This document shows positions 32,993-42,100 of a DNA stretch of 48,732 nt, in pieces. The notes beneath the pieces are model-generated. The model was given only the letters and a program-made list of their open reading frames with translations, was not told where the DNA came from and searched no databases. The translations under genes and the position numbers were made by a program. How positions within the stretch are numbered: the stretch's first letter is position 1; every line of letters begins with the position of its first letter. Source of the DNA: Prolixibacteraceae bacterium (lineage in GTDB: Bacteria > Bacteroidota > Bacteroidia > Bacteroidales > Prolixibacteraceae); assembly GCA_029975525.1 (NCBI GenBank), contig JARKOX010000090.1, forward strand, positions 1 to 48,732. Reading direction: 5' to 3'.

Positions 32993-34609
32993 TTACTGGT
33001 TGTATCCTTCATTTTGCGGAAATCCGCCCATCGCATCGCGTTCGCCCTGCGGAATAGGCCACCGCACGTGGTAAGGCTGGATGTTGGTCCGGCAGGCATA
33101 ATACAAAGGATTGGGAGCAGCCACTCCTCGGAAAGAGGAAACTCCTCCGTACAGATGCACTCTTTCGACCAGCTTTCCAACACGTTTGAGCATAAACCAG
33201 CGATGCCCTTCAAAAGCCATCTCACGGGCGAATTCATCCAGCAAGATATCTTCAGAGAGCGCTGCAAGCTGCTGATCGGGAGCAGCTGAAGAGATACGGC
33301 TTCTCCGGATCTGATTGATATATTCAAGCGCTTTGGCATTATCTCCCAGCCGCAGATGAGCTTCGGCGGCCGTAAACAGCACCAGCGGATAACGGAAAAT
33401 ATAAACATTGTTATAACTCCTGTTGGTCAAGGGCTCTTTCACCCAATCCCAATATTTTTTGCAGCTGATATTGGCATTCCGGTAATAGTTATCGCCTTTC
33501 AACTGGCTGTTGTCGTTCAGTTTGAGGGTGTCTCCGAAGTTATACTTCACCTTGCTGAAATCATACTGCGGATCGTTGTAGGTGTAGTAATGCTGCCACC
33601 AGGAGGTCCATCGTTTGTCATATTTGGCATCATACAGGCTGATCAAGTAAGGGTTGGGATGGATGCGGGTCCAGCCGTAACCGCCATATTCCCGAGCAGG
33701 AATACATCCCGGCACCGACCTGTATTGGGTGGTAAAGATGAGCGACAGGCGGTGGTAGGGACCTCCCCCGGGTGCAAACTCATCAAACTGCATGACATAC
33801 ATCGACTCTTTGGTAAGGTTACGACGGTCCTGCGTAAAAATTTTATCCGGATTTTCGAGTGCAAACGGTCCTTCCTGAATAATTTTTTCAGTCTGCGAAA
33901 CAGCCGTTTCATAATCCTGCAGCCACATGGCCACATCGGCTCTCAACCAACGGGCTACCCCTTGATTAAACTTCCCCGAGACGACCCCCCAGTCGCTCCC
34001 GTAATATTCAATTGCTTTATCCAGGTCGGCAACAATCTGGGCATATACCTCTTCGGATTTGGCCACGTCATAAACCCGGCCATCAATATTCTGGTAAGTG
34101 GTAGGTTCGATATTCAACCAGATATTGTCGAACTTGCGCACCAGCCAGAAATAGGCATACGCCCGGTAAACGTACGCTTCGCGCAGGATGACCCTTTTAT
34201 CTTCCGGGTTGATCTGTGCCGCCTCACCAAAGGCGATGATGCTGTTGGAACGTTCGATAATCTGATACCATTTTTGCCACCAGCTCCGAACGATCCCCTG
34301 AGTCGTCAAATCAATATCGGTACGGTAGCGGGATATATCGGCCACGCTGGCCCGGTTGAAATCAATGTCGGTACCGCTATCTCCCATGATATTCGCAAAG
34401 TAGTTACACTCATTTTCCGATGTCTGGGCCCTTTCAATGGTGTAAAGACCATTAACGGCCGATTGCAGTCCGTCGGCAGTGGTATACAAAAAGTCGGTGG
34501 TCACTTCAGAAGGGTTTTCCTCTTTCAGAAAGTCTTCGCACCCGGCCGTCAAAAATGCCAGAAGAAGGGAGAAGACCCAAAGGCTATAATATTTTTTTAT
34601 CGCTTTCAT
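32993..34609 (-). CDS. susD: SusD/RagB family outer-membrane glycan-binding lipoprotein
   Basis: 538 residues with a lipobox (AFLTAGC, cysteine C24), so exposed at the outer surface as a lipoprotein. The SusD-like alpha fold of TPR helices is visible: VTTDFLYTTADGLQSAVNGLYT near the start, AYVYRAYAYFWLVRKFDNIWL in the middle, and LFTAAEAHLRLGDNAKALEYINQIRRSR toward the end. The C-terminal DEFAREMAFEGHRWFMLKRVG is characteristic. It binds glycan and closes over the SusC barrel. It starts 12 bp after susC. Specificity cannot be read from sequence. Confidence 0.96.
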   Translation of the reverse strand: MKAIKKYYSLWVFSLLLAFLTAGCEDFLKEENPSEVTTDFLYTTADGLQSAVNGLYTIERAQTSENECNYFANIMGDSGTDIDFNRASVADISRYRTDIDLTTQGIVRSWWQKWYQIIERSNSIIAFGEAAQINPEDKRVILREAYVYRAYAYFWLVRKFDNIWLNIEPTTYQNIDGRVYDVAKSEEVYAQIVADLDKAIEYYGSDWGVVSGKFNQGVARWLRADVAMWLQDYETAVSQTEKIIQEGPFALENPDKIFTQDRRNLTKESMYVMQFDEFAPGGGPYHRLSLIFTTQYRSVPGCIPAREYGGYGWTRIHPNPYLISLYDAKYDKRWTSWWQHYYTYNDPQYDFSKVKYNFGDTLKLNDNSQLKGDNYYRNANISCKKYWDWVKEPLTNRSYNNVYIFRYPLVLFTAAEAHLRLGDNAKALEYINQIRRSRISSAAPDQQLAALSEDILLDEFAREMAFEGHRWFMLKRVGKLVERVHLYGGVSSFRGVAAPNPLYYACRTNIQPYHVRWPIPQGERDAMGGFPQNEGYNQ

Positions 34610-34621
34610 AACAGATAATTT

Positions 34622-37600
34622 TTAAAAATTAATGTTAACTCCAAAGGTGTAATTTTTTGTTTCGGGATACTGGTCGGGATTTAACTCCGGGCTATAAGAC
34701 TTAAAATCTGTCGAAGTCCACAGGTTGTCGCCGGTCACATAAACTTTCACCCTTGAAATCCCTGCTGCTTTTAGCCATTTGCCAGGCAGATTGTACGCAA
34801 TCGTCACATTACGCAGCCTGAAGTAGGAGGCATCCTGGTAAGCCATTGCCCCGCGGTAGTCGGAATAGTTTGTTGCGTGCGGGCGGAATGCCGTGTTCGA
34901 CGGATTTTCGGGTGTCCAGTAATCCTGTTTGATTCCGTTCAGCATACCATCCATCCGTCCTCCGTAATTGTATTCGGTCAGAAAAATGTTAGCCCGCTTC
35001 ACCCCCTGAACCGTATAGAGATCGGCAGAAAACTCAAAATCTTTGTAGGCCAGGCTGGAAGAAAGCGATCCCAGCCACTGGGGATTCCGATCGATGGTTA
35101 CCCGGTCGTCGGCTGTAATAAGGCCATCGGGCACTCCATCCGGACCGGAAACATCCGCAACTTTCACATCCCCCGGACGGGCATTGGGCTGAGCTGAATT
35201 GGCAATATCATCGCCCAACTGCCAGATACCCTCAAATTTATAATCGTAGTACACGTTTACCGGCTTACCAATAAACCAACGGTTTGAAACATCATCGATA
35301 TAGGCTCCGGTAATGGGGTCCTGCAAAACTCCTTTCAGCAGCTTGTTTTTATTGGTAGAAAAGTTGGTGGTCACCGACCAGTTCAGATCTTTGGTCGTAA
35401 TGACAAAACCCGTTAAGGAGACCTCCAAACCGGTATTCTGGATCTCGCCCAGGTTGGACGGAATTCTGGAATAACCCAATACCGTGGGAAGTTGCCGGTC
35501 AACCAACAGATCGGTGGTATTCGACTGGTAATACTCCACGCTACCGGAGAGCCTGCGATCGAGCAGTGCAAAGTCAATCCCTGCGTTGGTGGTGGTGGTG
35601 GTTTCCCATCTCAAATCGGGATTTGGCAACGAGTTTCCAGGCAGGTAACCCACCACCGGCTTATCGCCCGAAACGTAAAAAGCATTGTTGGCAGTAGCCA
35701 AACTGCCATAGGGATCAATCGCCTGGTTTCCGATCTGCCCATAGCTCACACGCAATTTGGCTTCATTCAACCATGTAAAGGACTGAACAAACGACTCTTT
35801 GTGCAGATTCCAGGCTGCGGCGGCCGAAGGGAAGTACCCCCATTTATCGTTGGCGCCAAAGACTGAAGAACCGTCGGCACGAAGGGTGAAATTTAACATG
35901 TATTTGTCTTTCAGCACGTAATTGGCCCGTCCCATAAACGATACCATTTTGCGGTCGGTTTTTCCCCTTCTCACCTCAGACTGCAAGGCCGATCCAAGAC
36001 TGTTAATGCCAAAAAAGTCATTCCCCAGTTCAAGTGCAGTGGCAGTGGTGGAGGTAATGTACCTCGGCTCGATCCCCTGCATTGCGGTTAAATCCAGCTT
36101 ATGGTCGTCGCCAAACACCTGGTTGTAGGTAAGAATATTTTCCAGCAGATAGTCGCGGGTATTGTAAAAGTTGATGCTGGCATACCCTTGGGTGAGGCTC
36201 GCCGGATCTTCGAACGACCGGAAAGTGTTGGTTTCCCGATTTCGGCTGTTCATGCTCACATTCAGTTTATATTTAAAACCAGGCAGAAACAGCGGTGATA
36301 CTTCCAGGTATCCGTTCAGGATCACCCGTTCGGCTTTATATTCGTAATCCCTTGTTTGATCGTAAAACAGCGGGTTGACCGATTTCCCGTCGCCGGTTGG
36401 ATAATGAACCAGCTTACCCTGCTCATCGTATATTTTCGAAATCGGCGAAAAGGTAATAAAATCCACCCACGAGTTGGTCTCCTGGTTTTGGGTGTAAGTC
36501 GTATAATAAACCGACAATCCTGTTTTGAAGGTATTCGAAATATCCTGGTCAAGGGTCAATTTGCCGGAATATCTTTTCAGATCAGAACTGTAGCGAATCC
36601 CATCCTGGTAATAATATCCCAGCGAAGCCGAATATTTGGTTTTGTCGTTACCGCCAGCCAGCGAAACATCGTGTTTAGTCAGCGGCACATCTTTTTTGAA
36701 AGCGTAATCCGTCCAGTTTACGTAGTTTTTGTTGGCAATACTCTCCATTTCGAGCGGGGTAAACATCTGCTCGTCATCGGGGTAGGTTCCCACCCAGCCG
36801 TTTGCTGCCGTAGCCAGGTCGCCACGGTAGGCCTCCCGCCTCAGCTGGAGATACTCTTCGGGCGAGAAGATTTCGAAGTTGGGATCCACATTCTGGACGC
36901 TGTAATAGCCATGGTACGTAACATTGACTTTGTTTTTCGTGTCTTTCCCCCGTTTGGTCGTAATCAGGATTACTCCGTTGGAGGCGCGGGCGCCGTAAAT
37001 GGCCTGTGAGGAGGCGTCTTTCAGTACCGAAATGCTTTCTACATCATCGATATTGAGTTCGTTGATCGAAGAGATCGCGACTCCGTCAACCACATAAAGC
37101 GGAGCGTTTCCTCCTTTCAGCGAGCGGGTTCCACGGAGCAGCACATTTGAACTTCCCCCCGGACGGCCGTCGCTCAAAGTAACATAAAGCCCGGCTACTT
37201 TCCCTTTTAGCATGCCTTGTAAGTCGGCAGAAGGCTGAGCCACCAGCTCCTCGGTTTTCACCGTCGATACCGAACCGGAGATATCGCTCCTCCGCTGGGT
37301 ACCGTATCCCACTACCACCACTTCATCCACACTTACCACGTCAGATTCGAGAACAGCATTGACAACCGACGAAGCCCCTATCGCCACCTCTTTGCCCTTC
37401 ATTCCAATATAACTAAAGATCAACGTTTTGGCGTCACCCGGAGCCTGCAAAACATATTCACCGTCCGGGTTGGTAACCGTTCCGATGGTGGTCCCTTTTA
37501 CCAAGATGGTAACGCCGGGTATCGGAAGATTGTCAATACCCGTTACTTTGCCTGTTAGCTTTCTTTCCTGCGCAAACGACAGGGTCGTTATCAACAGAAA

Positions 37601-37645
37601 AAGAAAAACAGCAAATGAAGATTTAATCAACAGATTCTTTTTCAT
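34622..37645 (-). CDS. susC: SusC/RagA family TonB-linked outer-membrane transporter
   Basis: 1007 residues. Signal peptide (about 1-25), then a carboxypeptidase-D-like regulatory domain (about 29-105, GKVTGIDNLPIPGVTILVKG). Next are the SusC segment DEVVVVGYGTQRRSDISGSV, the TonB plug (about 120-230, LRGTRSLKGGNAPLYVVDG) and a 22-stranded barrel ending in aromatic NINF. It imports oligosaccharides with energy from TonB/ExbBD, partnering the SusD lipoprotein encoded 12 bp downstream. The gene starts only 30 bp after GH88, so the operon promoter probably lies upstream of GH88. Confidence 0.97.
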   Translation of the reverse strand: MKKNLLIKSSFAVFLFLLITTLSFAQERKLTGKVTGIDNLPIPGVTILVKGTTIGTVTNPDGEYVLQAPGDAKTLIFSYIGMKGKEVAIGASSVVNAVLESDVVSVDEVVVVGYGTQRRSDISGSVSTVKTEELVAQPSADLQGMLKGKVAGLYVTLSDGRPGGSSNVLLRGTRSLKGGNAPLYVVDGVAISSINELNIDDVESISVLKDASSQAIYGARASNGVILITTKRGKDTKNKVNVTYHGYYSVQNVDPNFEIFSPEEYLQLRREAYRGDLATAANGWVGTYPDDEQMFTPLEMESIANKNYVNWTDYAFKKDVPLTKHDVSLAGGNDKTKYSASLGYYYQDGIRYSSDLKRYSGKLTLDQDISNTFKTGLSVYYTTYTQNQETNSWVDFITFSPISKIYDEQGKLVHYPTGDGKSVNPLFYDQTRDYEYKAERVILNGYLEVSPLFLPGFKYKLNVSMNSRNRETNTFRSFEDPASLTQGYASINFYNTRDYLLENILTYNQVFGDDHKLDLTAMQGIEPRYITSTTATALELGNDFFGINSLGSALQSEVRRGKTDRKMVSFMGRANYVLKDKYMLNFTLRADGSSVFGANDKWGYFPSAAAAWNLHKESFVQSFTWLNEAKLRVSYGQIGNQAIDPYGSLATANNAFYVSGDKPVVGYLPGNSLPNPDLRWETTTTTNAGIDFALLDRRLSGSVEYYQSNTTDLLVDRQLPTVLGYSRIPSNLGEIQNTGLEVSLTGFVITTKDLNWSVTTNFSTNKNKLLKGVLQDPITGAYIDDVSNRWFIGKPVNVYYDYKFEGIWQLGDDIANSAQPNARPGDVKVADVSGPDGVPDGLITADDRVTIDRNPQWLGSLSSSLAYKDFEFSADLYTVQGVKRANIFLTEYNYGGRMDGMLNGIKQDYWTPENPSNTAFRPHATNYSDYRGAMAYQDASYFRLRNVTIAYNLPGKWLKAAGISRVKVYVTGDNLWTSTDFKSYSPELNPDQYPETKNYTFGVNINF

Positions 37646-37675
37646 GGATTATTAGTTTGATTAATAATTAAAGTT

Positions 37676-38908
37676 TTATGAAGCTTTCTCTGAATTTCGA
37701 TACCATTTAAGCAGCGCCTCCAAATAAAAATAGTCGGCCATAATCGACGAGGTATTCACTTCCAGGTCGCCGGGCTTGTCGATGGTAACCTGCTTCAGCA
37801 GGAACCCCTGATTGCTGTGAAAGTTGAAATACGCCGGCGAAGAGAGTGTCTCCAACATTTGGGCTGCCGCCTGGAGGTAACGGTGGTTTTTACCGGAGAG
37901 CTGCGACAGGTTGATCAGGGCCGAAGCCATGATCGCCGCGGCAGAAGCATCGCGTGGTTCCTCTGGAATGCCGGGCGCCAGCAGATCCCAGTAAGGGATC
38001 TTGTCATCGGGCAGATTGGGATGTTCCAGGTAGTTGTCGGCTAACTTTTCAGCCGTTTCAAGGTATTCCGCCTTTTGGGTAATCTCATAAAGCCGGGTAA
38101 AACCGTAAACGGCTTTGGCTTGTCCTCTGGCCCAATCCGAGGCTTCGTCTGTCCCAAAACTGTTATTTTTGGAACGCACCTCCCCTGAAACCGGATCGAA
38201 ATCCACCACCTGAAAAATCCGGTAATCCGGCCCGATATGTTCCTGGAGGATTTTCCGGGCATGGCTGTTTACAATATTCAGATAAACCGGATCGCTGGTT
38301 TGCCTAAACGCCCACAGGGGCAGTTCCAGGCTCATCAGATGGTCGATTGTCACCGGAAAGTGGTAGCGCGGGCTGCTGTTATCCCCAAAATTGAGGCACC
38401 CCACCTGGCTGTTGAAACGCAACGACAGGGAACGGGCTGCCTGTTCCAGGATATTAAAATAACGGATCTCGCCGGTGTGGGTAAATGCCCTGCCGAAACT
38501 GCAAACCATCTTCAGGCCGGCATCGCTGCCCTGGACGTTGTAGAGCTGGTCTTCGAGGTATTCGGTAAAACGAATTGCCCGGTTTTTCCATACCTCATCT
38601 TGTGAATATTCGTAAAGCATCCACAAAATCCCGGGAAAATAGCCGCTGTCCCCATCGGCAGTTCCCACCATTTTTAACGTACCATCCGCTTTTAATGACC
38701 GGGGAAACCGTGCAGGCAACCTGTTGTTCTGAAGCAAAACCTGTTCATAGAAGGTGGCATATTTTTCGACCACCTTGTCGAGCTGACCGCCTGAATCTTC
38801 TGCACTGAAGTGGTTTCCTGCCGGACGGCAGCCCGCACACAATGCAACCACTCCGAAAATAAGTATCAACCTTGTCACGATCGTTCTTTCAGATAAATAA
38901 TTCAGCAT
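37676..38908 (-). CDS. GH88 unsaturated glucuronyl/galacturonyl hydrolase, lipoprotein
   Basis: 410 residues with a lipobox (VALCAGC, C27). The alpha/alpha barrel of GH88 is visible: DGDSGYFPGILWMLYEYS, WARGQAKAVYGFTRLYE and DASAAAIMASALI. The two catalytic acids known from GH88 are retained as D129 (QGSDAGLKM) and D189 (VTIDHLMSLEL). The usual HDLGF motif reads SDAGL, so the histidine before the first aspartate is replaced by serine. GH88 enzymes hydrate the 4,5-unsaturated uronic acid left by polysaccharide lyases, so they imply an upstream lyase. The start codon lies directly after a hairpin and U-tract. It is the first gene of the susC/susD unit. Confidence 0.9.
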   Translation of the reverse strand: MLNYLSERTIVTRLILIFGVVALCAGCRPAGNHFSAEDSGGQLDKVVEKYATFYEQVLLQNNRLPARFPRSLKADGTLKMVGTADGDSGYFPGILWMLYEYSQDEVWKNRAIRFTEYLEDQLYNVQGSDAGLKMVCSFGRAFTHTGEIRYFNILEQAARSLSLRFNSQVGCLNFGDNSSPRYHFPVTIDHLMSLELPLWAFRQTSDPVYLNIVNSHARKILQEHIGPDYRIFQVVDFDPVSGEVRSKNNSFGTDEASDWARGQAKAVYGFTRLYEITQKAEYLETAEKLADNYLEHPNLPDDKIPYWDLLAPGIPEEPRDASAAAIMASALINLSQLSGKNHRYLQAAAQMLETLSSPAYFNFHSNQGFLLKQVTIDKPGDLEVNTSSIMADYFYLEALLKWYRNSEKAS

Positions 38909-38949
38909 AAAAAGAAGACTGCTCCTTGCATAAACACGGGGCAGTCTTC
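38909..38949 (-). promoter_or_regulatory. attenuator-like hairpin in the PUL leader, abutting the GH88 start codon
   Basis: On the minus strand, GAAGACTGCCCC (38949-38938) pairs with GGAGCAGTCTTC (38925-38914), 12 bp with one G-U pair and a 12-nt loop. TTTTT (38913-38909) follows immediately and ATG begins at 38908. The structure has intrinsic-terminator form but lies between the predicted transcript start and the first gene. The 3' arm includes AAGGAG-like bases, which the stem would hide. Confidence 0.6.
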
Positions 38950-38990
38950 AGCTCACTAACTAACCTTTTCTCTACTGTTTTAGTCGAACT

Positions 38991-39022
38991 CAAACTTAGC
39001 CCCGGAAAAGCCAGGCCACAGA
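38991..39022 (-). promoter_or_regulatory. predicted promoter of the PUL operon
   Basis: On the minus strand the -7 box TAAGTTTG (38998-38991) is a perfect TAnnTTTG match. The -33 box TCTG (39022-39019) has one mismatch; the spacer is 20 nt. Transcription would begin near 38984, giving a leader of about 75 nt that contains the hairpin. Confidence 0.5.
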
Positions 39023-39117
39023 GCCGGTTGTTGCAGTTTTCTTGCAAAATTGTTCCATCCTGGTACTCTTGTGCCCGAATGAGACATAAGGACAAGCGCT
39101 TTTTGGTTTTAATCCTC

Positions 39118-39125
39118 TATTTTTG
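39118..39125 (+). promoter_or_regulatory. -7 box of the hybrid two-component regulator gene
   Basis: TATTTTTG is a perfect TAnnTTTG match lying 22 nt before ATG 39148. No -33 box sits at the usual distance; a TTTG at 39102-39105 is only 12 nt away. Confidence 0.35.
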
Positions 39126-39147
39126 CGGGGGAGAAATCAGGCGAGAC

Positions 39148-42100
39148 ATGAACAAAGGGAGCTGCTTATGGATAGCAATTTTTGCCATTTTGCTAAAAAC
39201 GAATATCGTTTTTCCGCAAGAGCCGGCAATCACCCTGGAGCGGATTACTCCCGAAGGCGGGCTCACCTACAGCTCTGTGATGTGCATCACCCGCGATTCG
39301 CTCGGGTATATGTGGTTGGGCACTAACAACGGCCTGTTTCGTTACGACTCCAAACAGATCAAACGTTATTTTCACGACAACAACAACCCCTTTTCACTAC
39401 CCGTTAACCGGATCAATCAATTCCTGACCGACCGGCAGCAAAAACTCTGGATTGCTACGGAAAATGGGCTTTGTCTTTACGACCGGGATTATGACTGTTT
39501 CCGAACTTACCATTTCACCGATGCAGCTGGCAACCCGACCGGATCGGATATCCGTACCCTTACTGAAACCCCCGATGGAGAAATCTGGATTGGGGATGAA
39601 AAAGGAATCGCCATCATCGATACCGTCCAAAAAAAGGCCGTTTACCAGCAATTCGGACAAATCAACGCTAATGTACGGCAGCTTTACCTGAGCAAAAGTG
39701 GCATTCTCTGGATCGGCTTTGGCGACGGCTCCATCTACCGTTTTGACGCAGGCAACCGCTCTTTCTCCTTTTTTGCCCGAAATACCGACGACCAGATCAT
39801 GTGCTTCTATGAATTTGAAGGACGCCTCTGGGTGGGATACGAAAAAAAAGGGATGGATGTGTTTGACCTTGCGGGCAATCTGGTTGGTCACTATCCGGGA
39901 TATAAAGCCGGAACGCCCGACTTGTCTGATAACCGGGTCCGGTGTATCACCGCCGACAAAAACGGCAACCTGTGGATTGGCACCTACAATGGGATCGATA
40001 TCCTAAAAAAGGATTCTGTCATCCACCACCTGGACCAGTCCAACTATCCCGAAATCCCGGATAACTCCATCTGGTCACTTTATACCGACCAGGAACAAAA
40101 TGTGTGGATTGGAACCTGGCTGGGGGGCGTCTGTTTTTACCATCCCAGCAACAACCGTTTTCACCACTTCAATTCGGCCCTCTACCCCATTTCCGACAAC
40201 CTGATCAGCTCTTTTGCAGAGGACAAAGACGGCAACATCTGGATTGCCACCGAACGGGGCGGGATCAATCTGTACAACCCATCTCAAAACTCTTTCCGGC
40301 AGATCCCCGTGAAAAAAGAGGAACAGAACGTGGTTAACATCAAATCGATTGCAATCGACCGGCAACAAACCGTCTGGATTGGGACCTTCGATGCCGGCGT
40401 CTGGTTTTTACCTCCCGGGACAAAAAACTTCAAACCTTTCAAACCACTGGCCAACAGCCGAAGTCAGATATTTTCGATCTCTCCCGCCGACTCAGGCATC
40501 TGGTTTGGAAGTTACCAGAACGGTCTCTATTTTTTCAATCAGAAAACAGGTGCCATCCAGCACTACTCTCATGATCCTTACAATATCAACTCTCTTTCGT
40601 ACCACGCCGTCCGCGACATTCTGACTGACCATCGCCACAACCTCTGGATTGCTACCGACAAAGGCCTGAATCTCCGAATAAACGGGAAGGAGGAGTTCCG
40701 CCATTTCTTTGTCAACCAATCTTCACCCTGGCACTTGTGGAGCAACCTGCTGTATGATCTGCAGGAAGACAGAAACGGAAATATCTGGATCGGCACCAAC
40801 GGAGGAGGGGTTTGCCGTTACCGTTACGACACGGACCGCATTGAAAACTTCACCCTGCAAAACGGCCTGTCGGGGAATGACGCCTATAGTATTCTGGAAG
40901 ATCAGGAAGGAAACCTCTGGATCAGCACCGAAAACGGCCTGTCAAAATACCGGCCCGACGACAACACTTTTCGCAGCTTTCTTAATGACAAAGGAATATC
41001 CAACAACCGTTTCAATCCCGGAGCAGCCCTGAAAGCTTCGGATGGCACCCTCTATTTTGGCGGGTCAAATGGTTTTGTATCGTTTGTGCCTGCCCTGATC
41101 AAAAAAAACACTACCCCGCCCAAAACGATCCTGACCAATTTTTACCTGAACAACCGCCTTTCGGAGCCCGGGCATCCCGATTATCCCTTCCAGACACACA
41201 TCAGTCTGGCGCGTTCCGTCGAGCTGAAGTACTATCAAAATTCATTCAGCTTTGATTTTATTACGACCAACTACCTGCAACCCGCCAAAAACCGCTTCCG
41301 GTACCGTTTGGTGGGTTTTAACGAAGAGTGGGCTGAAACCGATTACGTCGGGCGTGCAACCTATACCAACCTTTCGCCAGGCGACTATGTTTTTGAAGTC
41401 AAAGGCGCCAACAACGATGGGGTTTGGAATGAAACCCCCACCCGGCTTCAAATTACCATTCATCCGCCGCTTTGGACTACCTGGTGGGCCTTTGCAGGGT
41501 ATGCCGCTGTGCTGTCGCTGGTAGTTTACTACCTCTACACCAATGCGGCCAGTCGAAGAAAATTGCGACAGGAAATTATTCTGGAACGTATCCGGCGCGA
41601 AAACGAAGATCGTTTGCATGAGATGAAACTGCGCTTTTTTACCAATATTTCCCACGAATTACGCACCCCGCTCACCCTGATTATCGGTCCGCTTGAACGG
41701 AGCCTGCGCAGCGGAAAAGCTTTGCTCGGCAAAGAATTGGAACTGATGGGAGCCAATGCCTCCCGGTTGCTGCGGCTGATTAACCAGATCCTGGAATTCA
41801 GGAAAATTGAAAAAGCCAACACCGAGTTTCGTCCCGCCATCCAAGACATTATTCCGGTTTGTAACGAAATTTTCCACTGTTTCGAAGAGATGGCCCGCCA
41901 AAAAAACATCACTTTTCTTTTCCAGGCCGATCCCGCTCCTGTCGTGGCCAGTTTCGACGGCGAAAAGTTAGACATGATCATTTTCAACCTTCTTTCCAAC
42001 GCTTTTAAGTTTACCCCTTCCGGCGGATCAATCACTTTTGCTGTGCAGAAAAACAGCTCCCTGCCAGTTATGAAAGGCGCCCAGACATACACAATCGGCG

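Noticed and set aside
33356-34618. Plus-strand open frame of 420 codons opposite susD
   Set aside because: Shadow of a clear SusD gene; composition of the translated product is unlike a folded protein.
38926-39147. N-terminal extension of the HTCS reading frame
   Set aside because: It would be read through the divergent promoter and hairpin region, and a signal peptide begins exactly at 39148.
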